The notes under the pieces: model-generated | What the model was told of the DNA's origin: nothing | The model's database searches: none | The model's input: only the letters and a program-made list of their open reading frames with translations | Position numbers and translations under genes: made by a program | In this document: one piece after another, positions 1 through 5,899 of the stretch | How the letters are laid out: every line of letters starts with the position of its first letter | Position numbering within the stretch: the first letter of the stretch is position 1 | DNA from: JBFKMV01 sp041629655 | GTDB lineage: Bacteria; Acidobacteriota; Polarisedimenticolia; Polarisedimenticolales; Polarisedimenticolaceae | DNA length: 5,899 bases | Assembly: GCA_041629655.1 (NCBI GenBank) | Contig: JBFKMV010000238.1 | Span: 1 to 5,899, forward strand | Reading direction: 5' to 3'

Positions 1-161
1 AGGCCGCCGACGCAGATCGCGTCGTCGACACTGGGGTCGAGCACGCCGTCGGTGCCGCCGCCGCCGCCGGGCGGGACGACGTCGATCGCGGCGTGGGATG
101 CGGTCGCCGCGAGCGCGGCGAGCAGGAATACGGCGAGTCGGGGCAGGGTCGAGGTCTTCAT
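1..161 (-). CDS. Exported protein of unknown function, N-terminal part only (runs off the left edge)
   Basis: Reading the minus strand from the ATG at 161-159 gives 53 codons open to the window edge. The protein begins MKTSTLPRLAVFLLAALAAT, a classic signal peptide: a basic start, a hydrophobic core at about residues 9-19, and a likely signal peptidase I site after the SHA at residues 22-24. The mature part starts AIDVVPP, continues with five glycines, then TDGVLDPSVDDAICVGG. A GGAGG sits 6 nt before the ATG and fixes the start. The frame is also open upstream to an ATG at 299-297, which would add 46 very basic residues; that start lacks a convincing ribosome-binding site. The gene lies 256 bp downstream of the kinase stop on the same strand, so read-through is possible but a shared operon is not shown. 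No family is recognised from this fragment; an envelope or secreted role is inferred from the signal peptide alone. Confidence 0.8.
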   Translation of the reverse strand, partial: MKTSTLPRLAVFLLAALAATASHAAIDVVPPGGGGGTDGVLDPSVDDAICVGG

Positions 162-167
162 GACGAA

Positions 168-172
168 CCTCC
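168..172 (-). promoter_or_regulatory. Ribosome-binding site deciding the start of the exported protein
   Basis: The minus strand reads GGAGG, a full Shine-Dalgarno match, 6 nt before the ATG at 161-159. It favours this ATG over the in-frame ATG 46 codons upstream. Confidence 0.75.
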
Positions 173-294
173 GAGCATGGCGTTTCGATCGATATCTCGT
201 TCGGCCGGCGTGGAGGTGGCCGGGTGTTGCTTCGGATACGCGACGTTGGTTGGCGAGATGCGTCAGGTGCCCGCGCACCGTTTTTCGTCTGCGG

Positions 295-322
295 TTCATA
301 CCGCGGTTTCGCTTCGGTGCAA
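295..322 (-). promoter_or_regulatory. Weak candidate sigma-70-like promoter for the exported protein gene
   Basis: On the minus strand TTGCAC (322-317) is followed after 16 bp by TATGAA (300-295). The match is about 3 of 6 at -35 and 4 of 6 at -10. The 256-bp gap it lies in (162-417) is visibly less G+C-rich than the genes around it. Use of this promoter would give a leader of roughly 130 nt and would place the alternative upstream ATG inside the -10 box, another reason to prefer the start at 161. Housekeeping promoters are poorly conserved in high-GC bacteria, so this is only a candidate. Nothing else recognisable was seen in the gap. Confidence 0.2.
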
Positions 323-417
323 AGGAGTTTCTCAGGCGAAAGGGGACTCGCGGAGCGACGCAGACGTGGACAAGCCCGATCGCGAACCGGGGGAAGGCGC
401 GTCGTTCAGCGGTCGGA

Positions 418-2766
418 TCAGCCCGCGCGGGCGATGCGGTCGTCGAGCTCCGCGGCGCGCTGTTCGCGACCGAGCTGCCGGTAGACCTCGGCGAGCTGTC
501 GTGCGACGCCGAGCACGAGGCGGTGGTCCGGCGCGAGCTTCTCCTCGCCGATCGCCAGCGAGCGCTCGAAGGCGCGCGCGGCGGCGTCGAGGTCGCCGGC
601 GCCCTTCTCGGTCATGCCCAGGTTGGCCAGGCTGTAGGCCAGGGCGGGGTGGTCCGGGCCGAGCACCTTTTCCTGGAGCGGGAGCAGGCGTTCGAGCTTC
701 TCCCGGGCGGCCTCGTAACGCCCGGCGTTGCGGTGCAGCTCGGCAAGGCTGTTGAGCAGGTTCAGCGTGTCGGGGTGGTCCTCGCCCAGGGCGCGCTGAC
801 GGATCGACAGCGCGCGTTCGTAAGCCGCGAGGGCCTCGTCGGGTCTTCCGAGCCGGAGCTGCGACTGCCCGAGATTGATCAGCGAGCGGGCCAGATCGGG
901 GTCGTCGGGGTCCAGCGTGGCGTCCCGCAGCGCGAGGGCCTGCTCGAAGTACGGCAGCGCCTCGGCGTCCCGTCCCGCCGCGCGGTGGGCCGCTCCCAGG
1001 TTGTTCAGCGTACGCGCCCGCTCGGGGTCGCCGGGATCGAGCACCCGCTCCTGGATCGAGAGCGCGCGCTCGAGGTGCGGCCGCGCCTCCTCGCTGCGCC
1101 CCTGCTGGATCAGCAGCCCGGCCAGGCGCACCAGGTGGGTCGCGACCTCCGGGTGGAGTTCGCCGTGGGCCCGCGCCGAGCTGTCCACGGCCTCCTTCAG
1201 CAGCGGCTCGGCGAGGTCGTAGAGTCCGAGGCTGCGGTACACGATGCCCATCGACTCCAGCAGCCGTCCGCGCAGCTCCGGCTGCTCCGTCAGCTCACCG
1301 TGGATCCGCTCGACGCCGCGGTCGAGGATCTCGCGCGCCGTGACCGTGTTGCCGCGCGCCTCGCCGGGATCGTTGATCTCGAACATCTCGTACATGAACC
1401 GCGCCACCTGCTCGGCGGTCTGCGCCTCGAGCCGCGCCTGCCGCTCGGCGCGCAGCGCGCGCACCAGCCCGTAGGTCGTGCCGACGAGCCCCGCCAGGAC
1501 CAGCACCAGCATCGACGCCGCGACGCCCACGCCGACGCGGTGCCGCCGCACGAACTTGCGCATGCGGTAGGTGACGCTGGGCGGACCCGCCGAGACCGGT
1601 TCGCTCTTGAGGTAGTGCCGCAAATCCTCGGCCAGGCCCGACGCCGACGGGTAGCGGCGCGTGCGGTCCTTCTCCAGCGCCTTCATCGTGATCCAGTCGA
1701 GATCGCCGCGACAGGACTTCGCCAGCGTCGCCGGGTCGACCCCGTGGCGCTTCGCGACCTCGGCGGTCGCCTCGCCCTTCGTCGTCGTCAGGCGCGTGCT
1801 CGGCTTGGGCGGCGTCTCCTCGCGGATCTTGCGCCGCATCTCGTCGAAGCCCGCGGCGCGCAGCTCCTTGGGGTCGAACGGCAGCTCCCCGACCAGCAGC
1901 TCGTACAGCACCACGCCCAGCGAGTACACGTCGGTGCGCGTGTCGATGTCGAGGTTGGTCATCTCGGCCTGCTCGGGGCTCATGTACTCCGGCGTGCCGA
2001 TCATCTGGCCGTGCGAGGTGAACAGCGTGCGCTCGGTGAGCTGCCGGTCGATCGCCTTGGCCACGCCGAAATCGATGATCCGCGGCACCGGCCGATCGTC
2101 CTGGATCTCGACGAGGATGTTCGACGGCTTGAGATCGCGGTGGATGACTCCCTTCTGGTGCGCGTGCTGGACCCCCTCGCAGATCGGGATGACCAGCTCG
2201 ATCCGTTCGCGCGTGCCGAGCTTGTGGCGGTCGCAGTAGGCGGTGATCGGCTCGCCCTTGATGTACTCCATGACGAAGTACGGCGCGCCGCGGTGGTCGG
2301 TGCCGGCGTCGAGCACCCGGGCGATGTTGGGGTGGTTCATCAGCGCCAGCGCCTGGCGCTCGGCCTCGAAGCGCGCCAGCACGGCGCTCGAGTCCAGGCC
2401 GTGCTTGATCAGCTTGACCGCGACGCGGCGGCGCACCGGCTTCGTCTGCTCGGCCTCGTAGACCACGCCCATGCCGCCCTCGCCCAGCTTGCGCAGCAGG
2501 TGGTAGGGGCCGATCGTCCGCTCGGCGAAGGTCGTTCGCTCCGGAGCAGCGGCCGAGACCGTGGCATCGCTCGTCGGCAGCGCGGTGGGACCCGCGGTGG
2601 GCGGCTCGCCGGCGTCGTCGGCGTGCTCGAGCAGCCGCTCGACCTCGCGCCGCACATCGGGATCGTCCCGGCAGGCCTCGGCCACGTAGGCGGCGCGCCG
2701 CTCCGGGCGCAGCTCCAGCGCCGCTTCGAACAGCCTGCGGACGCGCTGGAACTGCTCGGGCGTCAA
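418..2766 (-). CDS. Membrane-anchored Ser/Thr protein kinase with seven C-terminal TPR-like repeats
   Basis: With the TTG start at 2766 the product is 782 residues. Residues 1-50 form the TPEQF...RRLFEAALEL leader seen in kinases paired with ECF-like sigma factors. The kinase domain covers about 86-385: glycine loop GEGGMG 95-100, Lys118 in VAVK, probable C-helix Glu136, HRDLKPSN 209-216 with catalytic Asp211, DFG 232-234, GTPEYMSPE 257-265, and DVYSLG 279-284. All catalytic residues are present, so it should be active. A short insert at about 310-352 precedes GDLDWI and looks typical of the subfamily. One membrane span at about 411-435 puts the kinase in the cytoplasm and the C-terminus outside. 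Residues 500-782 hold repeats whose core positions (506, 548, 590, 632, 674, 716, 758) are exactly 42 apart. The start was chosen because the family leader begins there and GAGGGG lies just upstream; the ATG at 2919 would add 51 atypical residues and overlap the divergent sigma gene. Likely partner: that sigma factor. The signal sensed is unknown. Confidence 0.93.
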   Translation of the reverse strand: MTPEQFQRVRRLFEAALELRPERRAAYVAEACRDDPDVRREVERLLEHADDAGEPPTAGPTALPTSDATVSAAAPERTTFAERTIGPYHLLRKLGEGGMGVVYEAEQTKPVRRRVAVKLIKHGLDSSAVLARFEAERQALALMNHPNIARVLDAGTDHRGAPYFVMEYIKGEPITAYCDRHKLGTRERIELVIPICEGVQHAHQKGVIHRDLKPSNILVEIQDDRPVPRIIDFGVAKAIDRQLTERTLFTSHGQMIGTPEYMSPEQAEMTNLDIDTRTDVYSLGVVLYELLVGELPFDPKELRAAGFDEMRRKIREETPPKPSTRLTTTKGEATAEVAKRHGVDPATLAKSCRGDLDWITMKALEKDRTRRYPSASGLAEDLRHYLKSEPVSAGPPSVTYRMRKFVRRHRVGVGVAASMLVLVLAGLVGTTYGLVRALRAERQARLEAQTAEQVARFMYEMFEINDPGEARGNTVTAREILDRGVERIHGELTEQPELRGRLLESMGIVYRSLGLYDLAEPLLKEAVDSSARAHGELHPEVATHLVRLAGLLIQQGRSEEARPHLERALSIQERVLDPGDPERARTLNNLGAAHRAAGRDAEALPYFEQALALRDATLDPDDPDLARSLINLGQSQLRLGRPDEALAAYERALSIRQRALGEDHPDTLNLLNSLAELHRNAGRYEAAREKLERLLPLQEKVLGPDHPALAYSLANLGMTEKGAGDLDAAARAFERSLAIGEEKLAPDHRLVLGVARQLAEVYRQLGREQRAAELDDRIARAG

Positions 2767-2770
2767 GGTT

Positions 2771-2776
2771 CCCCTC
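2771..2776 (-). promoter_or_regulatory. Ribosome-binding site supporting the TTG start of the kinase
   Basis: The minus strand reads GAGGGG AACC TTG. The GAGG core lies 6 nt from the TTG at 2766-2764. Between the ATG pair at 2919-2914 and this point I found no other plausible in-frame start, and the family leader sequence begins here. Confidence 0.6.
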
Positions 2777-2881
2777 GGCGGCCGTGATCGGCCCCAACCG
2801 GAGACGCGACGCCCGGCCCGGACGTGCGTCAGCGATTCCGGATCCCGGTGCGCCAATGGTAACCTCGGAAGGGGCCGGTGC

Positions 2882-2890
2882 GGAGGGGAG
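2882..2890 (+). promoter_or_regulatory. Ribosome-binding site supporting the TTG start of the sigma factor
   Basis: The plus strand reads GGAGGGGAG at 2882-2890. Its second core, GGAG at 2887-2890, ends 9 nt before the TTG at 2900. It supports initiation at this rare start codon. Confidence 0.6.
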
Positions 2891-2899
2891 CCGACCGAC

Positions 2900-3463
2900 T
2901 TGGACGACCCGGACATCACCCCGTTGCTCGAGCGCGCCGCGGGCGGCGACCGCGCCGCTCTGGACGACGTCGCGCGGCACGTCTACAACGACCTGACCCG
3001 GCTGGCCGGCCGGATGGTGCGCCGCCGTTTCGACGCCGGGGCACACGGGATCGCCCTGGATCCCGCGTCCCTGGTCCAGGAGACCTTCGTCAGGCTGCTC
3101 GCGCAGCGCAACCAGTACCGGAACCGTGAGCACTTCTTCGCCGTGGCGACGCGGGTGATGCTGCGGGTCCTGCTCGACCATCACAAAGCGCTCAAGCGGC
3201 GCAAGCGCGGCGGTGAGCTGATCCGGATCACCCTGAGCAGCCTCGGGCGGGTGGGGGCGGTGGAGCCCGCGACGGAGGTCCCGCGGCTCGTGGAGGCGCT
3301 CGAGCGGCTCGGCGCGCTGGACGCGCGCGTGGCGCAGGTGGTCAAGCTGCGCGGGCTGTGGGGGCTCGGCGCGCAGGAGACGGCGGACGTCATGGGCGTT
3401 TCCCGAAGCACGGTCGACCGGGACTGGAAGTTCGGCCGCACGTGGTTGCGGGCCAACCTCTGA
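2900..3463 (+). CDS. ECF-like sigma factor of the kinase-associated type
   Basis: This 187-residue protein (from TTG) would bind core RNA polymerase and direct transcription of a target set. Region 2 covers about residues 5-98, including DPASLVQETFVRLL (54-67) and NREHFFAVATRVMLRVLLDHHK (its conserved parts at 75-96). A basic linker, KRRKRGG, follows at 99-105. Region 4 covers about 128-187: the EALERLGALDARVAQVVKLR helix pair, then a helix-turn-helix at about 156-183 containing QETADVMGVSRSTVDRDW. The HFFAVA and VDRDW signatures resemble the TIGR02999/Sig-70_X6 group, which is abundant in Planctomycetota and Acidobacteriota and often sits beside TPR kinases like the one facing it here. No anti-sigma gene is visible. 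The DAED-type acidic motif of region 2.2 reads DPAS, with Ser57 where an Asp is common, which hints at phosphorylation control (inference). Its stop is 4 bp from the stop of the convergent gene. Assignment as a sigma factor is firm; the subgroup is judged from memory of motifs. Confidence 0.92.
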   Translation: MDDPDITPLLERAAGGDRAALDDVARHVYNDLTRLAGRMVRRRFDAGAHGIALDPASLVQETFVRLLAQRNQYRNREHFFAVATRVMLRVLLDHHKALKRRKRGGELIRITLSSLGRVGAVEPATEVPRLVEALERLGALDARVAQVVKLRGLWGLGAQETADVMGVSRSTVDRDWKFGRTWLRANL

Positions 3464-3467
3464 CGGT

Positions 3468-5435
3468 CTAACGCACCCCGTCCTGCGCCACCGCACGCCG
3501 CCCCTCGTACGCCGCCAGATGGCCGCGAACCGTCGCGGCGAAGTCCTCGTCGCCGGCCAGCTCGAGCGCCCGGCGCGCCTCCGCCACGGCGTCCTCGAAC
3601 CGGCCATCCGCGGCCAGCGCCGCGGCCAGCGTCGCCAGCGCGACCGGGTCGCCGCGCTCCGTCAGCGCGGCCGCTCGTTCGGCCAGCCGCACCGCCCGCT
3701 CCGGGTCGCGACGCTCCGGGTCGGGGTGCGTGGCCAGGACCCAGGCCAGGTCGACCAGCGGGGCGGGCAGCTCGGGTTGGAGCTGCGCGGCCCGGTCGAG
3801 GTGGGGGAGCGCCTCGGTCCAGCGCCCGCGGGAGCGCAGCGCGCGGCCGAGGTTCGACTGCACCTCCGCCAAGCCGGGGTCCCGCGCGGCGGCATGACGG
3901 TAGTGCCCCAGCGCCTCGTCGGTCCGGCCCAGCCGCTCCAGCGCGTAGCCGAGGTTGTTGCGGAAGCGCACGGCGTCCGGTCGCAGCTGCACCGCGCGAC
4001 CGAGCGCGGCGGCGGCCTCCTCGTAGCGGCCGAGCTCGAGGTAGCCGGCGCCCAGCGCGCCGTGAGCGTCGGCGTCCGCGGGGTCGTCGCGCAGCTGCCG
4101 TCGGCGGTAGTCGATGGCGTCGAGCACGTGCCGCCGCCGGTAGTCGGCCTCCAGGACGGCGAGGTCGTCCGGGTCCTGCGGCACCACCTGCAGCACCAGC
4201 TCCGCCATCTCGTCGGTGGTCTGCGGTCCGTAGCGCACGCGCCGCGGCGGGCTGTGCGGGTTGAACGGGTTGTCGGCCGAGTTGTCGTAGCCGTAGCGCA
4301 TCGCGATCCGCGTCCCGGCCGGCAACGGGACCGGCTCGGCGTAGCGGTACAGGTCTTGCCAGTTGAAATCCCACCCGTCGATGCGCAGCAGCCAGCGTCG
4401 GCTTCCGTCGGGCGGCGTGGCCGTGACGTGCATGCGCTTGCCGAGGTAGTGGGCGTGGGGCAGGATCGCGATCGCCTCGACCGCGACCGGCAGCTCGTAG
4501 TCGTCGCTCGCCTCGTGGTCCGTCGCGCCGGGCGGGATGTCGATCTCGCGGCTCCCCAGCACCAGCGAGAACGAGAGCAGCGTCGGCGGCGCCGCGGCGA
4601 AGTACAGCCCGAGCCGCACGTCGATCGTCTCGGGCTTGCCGCTCGGCACCATGTGCAGCTGGATCACGATGTCGGTGCCCGGCCGCAGCGCCCAGCTCAT
4701 CCCATCGCGCCCGGGGTCCGGCGAGCGTCCCGGGGCCCAGCCGAGCAGGAAGCCGTCCGGGTCGACGGCGCTGCCCAGGTCCATGCCGTCGAAGCCGGGC
4801 GCGGGGTCGCGCTCATCGCTGTGGCGCGAGAGGGGAGAGGGATCGACCACGATCCGGGCGTGGTGCACGAGCCTCGGGTCGGACGGCCGCAGCTCGAGCG
4901 CCCGCACCCAGCGCGCGCGCTCGACCGGGGAGCGGATCACAAAATTGCGGTACACGTCCCGGCCGGCCGCGGGCAGCGTGTAGGGCTCGGCGAGGCTCAG
5001 CTCGAGGTCCGGCGTGCCGAGACTCCAGCCGTCGGGCCACGACGGGACGGGGGGCAGGTCGGCGTCCGCGCCGCGCTCGCGTCCGCCCGCGGCCCAGCGC
5101 CGCAGCGTCTCGATCTCGGCGTCGCTCAGGCCGCGCTCCCCGCTGAACCTTCCGTAGCCGGGTTCGGGAAGCCACGGCGGCATGTAACCGCTCGAGGTCA
5201 CCTCCACGATCTGCTTCGCGCGGCGGCGCGCGGCGTCGTGATCGAGCAGGCTGAACGGCCCCGCGCCTCCCGGCCGGTGACACGATGCGCAATGCTCGAA
5301 CAGGATCGGCGCGACGTCGCGATTGAACGTCGGCGGTGGCGCGTCGCGTTTCGCGGGGGCGAGCAGCCGGATCCCCAGCAGGACCAGCGCGGCGCAGGCG
5401 AGCACGACGGCGGTGCGGTGGACCCACGGACGCAT
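3468..5435 (-). CDS. Exported cytochrome c / PHM-like copper monooxygenase / TPR fusion protein
   Basis: The 655-residue protein has an N-terminal hydrophobic segment (8-26) with a possible signal peptidase site at APA 26-28, so it should act in the periplasm, cleaved or anchored. Residues 36-125 form a c-type haem domain: FNRDVAPIL, then CASCH (49-53) and MPPW (85-88), whose Met85 may be the axial ligand. Residues 130-420 resemble copper type II ascorbate-dependent monooxygenases. His191-His192 and His261 fit the CuH site; His327-x-His329 and Met410 fit the CuM site. IDGWDFNWQD (352-361), YDNSADNP (383-390) and YGPQTTDEM (402-410) are family hallmarks. Residues 430-650 hold five TPRs, with cores at 461, 495, 529, 563 and 603. 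The reaction and substrate are unknown; hydroxylation with electrons supplied through the haem domain is an inference. The ATG at 5435 begins the signal segment, but its ribosome-binding site is weak. The gene is convergent with the sigma gene; no operon partner is seen in the window. Confidence 0.9.
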   Translation of the reverse strand: MRPWVHRTAVVLACAALVLLGIRLLAPAKRDAPPPTFNRDVAPILFEHCASCHRPGGAGPFSLLDHDAARRRAKQIVEVTSSGYMPPWLPEPGYGRFSGERGLSDAEIETLRRWAAGGRERGADADLPPVPSWPDGWSLGTPDLELSLAEPYTLPAAGRDVYRNFVIRSPVERARWVRALELRPSDPRLVHHARIVVDPSPLSRHSDERDPAPGFDGMDLGSAVDPDGFLLGWAPGRSPDPGRDGMSWALRPGTDIVIQLHMVPSGKPETIDVRLGLYFAAAPPTLLSFSLVLGSREIDIPPGATDHEASDDYELPVAVEAIAILPHAHYLGKRMHVTATPPDGSRRWLLRIDGWDFNWQDLYRYAEPVPLPAGTRIAMRYGYDNSADNPFNPHSPPRRVRYGPQTTDEMAELVLQVVPQDPDDLAVLEADYRRRHVLDAIDYRRRQLRDDPADADAHGALGAGYLELGRYEEAAAALGRAVQLRPDAVRFRNNLGYALERLGRTDEALGHYRHAAARDPGLAEVQSNLGRALRSRGRWTEALPHLDRAAQLQPELPAPLVDLAWVLATHPDPERRDPERAVRLAERAAALTERGDPVALATLAAALAADGRFEDAVAEARRALELAGDEDFAATVRGHLAAYEGRRAVAQDGVR

Positions 5436-5500
5436 CCGGTCGGCGAGCCTAGCACACCGGGCACCGCGTGTTGCGGGCTGGCCCCCGTCCCCTACCGTAG

Positions 5501-5857
5501 TCGGGTTTCCGTCGAGGGGGATCCGATGCCGCCAACCACGCCTCGTTCCTCGACCCCTGGCTGCTGTCGTCGTTCTGGCCGCGGCCGATCCACCACCTGA
5601 TCAACCGCCAGTGGTACGAGCGGTCACGGCCCTGGACGTGGTTCTTCGCGGCGCAGGGCACGATTCCCGTCGAGCCCGACGACCCCGACGCGACCTTCGC
5701 CACGCTGCAGCGCGTGCTGGAGCGGGGCGCGGTCGTCGGGATCTTCCCCGAGGGCCGGATCTCGGCCGACGGCCGGATCCAGCGCTTCCGCTCCGGCGTC
5801 GTGCAGGAAGATCGCATGCAGCGGCCCGCGGGCAAGCCGCGCACCGTCCGGTCGTGA
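5501..5857 (+). pseudogene. Internal fragment of a PlsC-type 1-acylglycerol-3-phosphate acyltransferase
   Basis: The frame opens after a TAG at 5498-5500 and ends at TGA 5855-5857. From 5534 it encodes NHASFLDPWLLS, the acyltransferase block with the catalytic HX4D pair. It then gives AAQGTIPVEPDD (block II region) and VVGIFPEGRIS (block III), then GRIQRFRSGV. The family transfers an acyl group to lysophosphatidic acid or a related acceptor at the inner membrane. No ATG, GTG or TTG precedes the NHAS motif in this frame. The usual N-terminal part (an RVEG-like lead about 15 residues earlier) is missing, though YRSRVSVEG can be read in another frame just upstream, at about 5490-5516. After FRSGV the expected continuation (ALLA...VPVVPV) is replaced by 18 unrelated residues and a stop. 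It therefore looks broken at both ends. A genuine decayed gene, a recombination junction or an assembly error are all possible. Confidence 0.7.
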
Positions 5858-5873
5858 CGCCGCGGGGCCGCTG

Positions 5874-5899
5874 AAAAAAAACGCGAGGGGCGGTCCCGC
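5874..5899 (-). terminator. Possible intrinsic terminator for a minus-strand gene beyond the right edge
   Basis: Read on the minus strand, GCGGG (5899-5895) can pair with CTCGC (5887-5883) across a 7-nt loop, with one G-U pair. One G then separates the stem from eight consecutive T (5881-5874). The stem may extend beyond the window. An eight-base T run is striking in sequence this rich in G+C. The visible 5-bp stem is short, so the call is tentative. Confidence 0.4.

Larger units (their letters stand above)
2767..2899. promoter_or_regulatory. Divergent control region between kinase and sigma factor, with a small inverted repeat
   Basis: These 133 bp separate two outward-facing start codons and must hold the promoters of both genes unless these lie inside the neighbouring genes. 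A perfect 5-bp inverted repeat, GGCCG-TGAT-CGGCC at 2780-2793, ends 13 bp before the kinase start and could be an operator half-site pair or a leader hairpin close to the ribosome-binding site. A second spaced repeat, GACGC (2808-2812) and GCGTC (2826-2830), lies nearby. Such short repeats are common by chance at this G+C content. I could not identify a convincing -35/-10 pair on either strand. Confidence 0.35.

Noticed and set aside
361..417. Terminator after the kinase stop
   Set aside because: The only hairpin seen (CCCG...CGGG, 376-392) has a 4-bp stem and no T run after it.
52..2787. Long plus-strand open frame of 911 codons across the kinase gene
   Set aside because: Antisense shadow caused by high G+C. 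Its product is low-complexity Arg/Ala/Leu-rich with no domain, while the minus strand carries complete kinase motifs.
2835..2870. Promoter-like elements (TAACCT on plus, TACCAT on minus) in the divergent region
   Set aside because: Each matches the consensus poorly and none has a -35 element at 16-18 bp; no ECF-type GGAAC/CGTC pair has acceptable spacing either.
2767..2919. Longer kinase reading frame starting at the ATG pair at 2919-2914
   Set aside because: The extra 51 residues do not look like the family, they overlap the first 20 nt of the divergent sigma gene, and the TTG at 2766 has a ribosome-binding site and the family leader immediately after it.
5394..5435. Lipoprotein signal (VLAC, Cys14) in the copper/haem protein
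   Set aside because: The Cys lies in the middle of the hydrophobic run and is followed by more hydrophobic residues, and the core before it is too short for a normal lipobox.
5446..5451. TAGGCT on the minus strand as a -10 box for the copper/haem gene
   Set aside because: It matches TATAAT poorly, has no -35 partner at the right distance, and would leave a leader of only about 4 nt.
3519..5600. Long plus-strand open frame of 693 codons across the copper/haem gene
   Set aside because: Same kind of shadow: biased Arg/Val/Gln composition and no motifs, opposite a gene with clear haem, copper and TPR signatures.

Overview
The window is about 70% G+C with dense, high-GC coding on both strands. 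The gene content suggests a large-genome bacterium of the Planctomycetota, Acidobacteriota or Myxococcota type. The grounds are a divergent ECF-like sigma factor and TPR-bearing Ser/Thr kinase, a cytochrome c/copper-monooxygenase-like protein, and TTG start codons. No phylogenetic marker is present, so the phylum is only a guess. The odd length, a gene cut off at the left edge and a broken gene at the right edge would fit a metagenomic contig.

Layout, left to right. (1) 1-161, minus: 5' end of a gene for an exported protein that runs off the window. (2) 162-417: a 256-bp gap with its ribosome-binding site and one weak promoter candidate. (3) 418-2766, minus: membrane-anchored Ser/Thr kinase with seven TPR-like repeats of exactly 42 residues. 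(4) 2767-2899: a 133-bp divergent control region; both flanking genes appear to start at TTG. (5) 2900-3463, plus: ECF-like sigma factor. (6) 3468-5435, minus, convergent with the sigma gene across 4 bp: exported protein with a c-type haem domain, a PHM-like two-copper monooxygenase domain and five 34-residue TPRs. (7) 5501-5857, plus: internal fragment of a PlsC-type acyltransferase with no start codon and a lost C-terminus. (8) 5874-5899: possible terminator of a minus-strand gene lying to the right.

How the genes may work together. The sigma factor and kinase are a recognised kind of pair. The sigma protein has Ser in place of an acidic residue in the usual RNA-polymerase-binding motif of region 2.2, so activation by kinase phosphorylation is a testable idea. 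The kinase TPRs and the whole copper/haem/TPR protein should both lie outside the cytoplasmic membrane. A link between envelope sensing and an extracytoplasmic redox enzyme is therefore possible, but it rests only on proximity and topology. I see no rRNA, tRNA, CRISPR array, complete mobile element or recognisable riboswitch.
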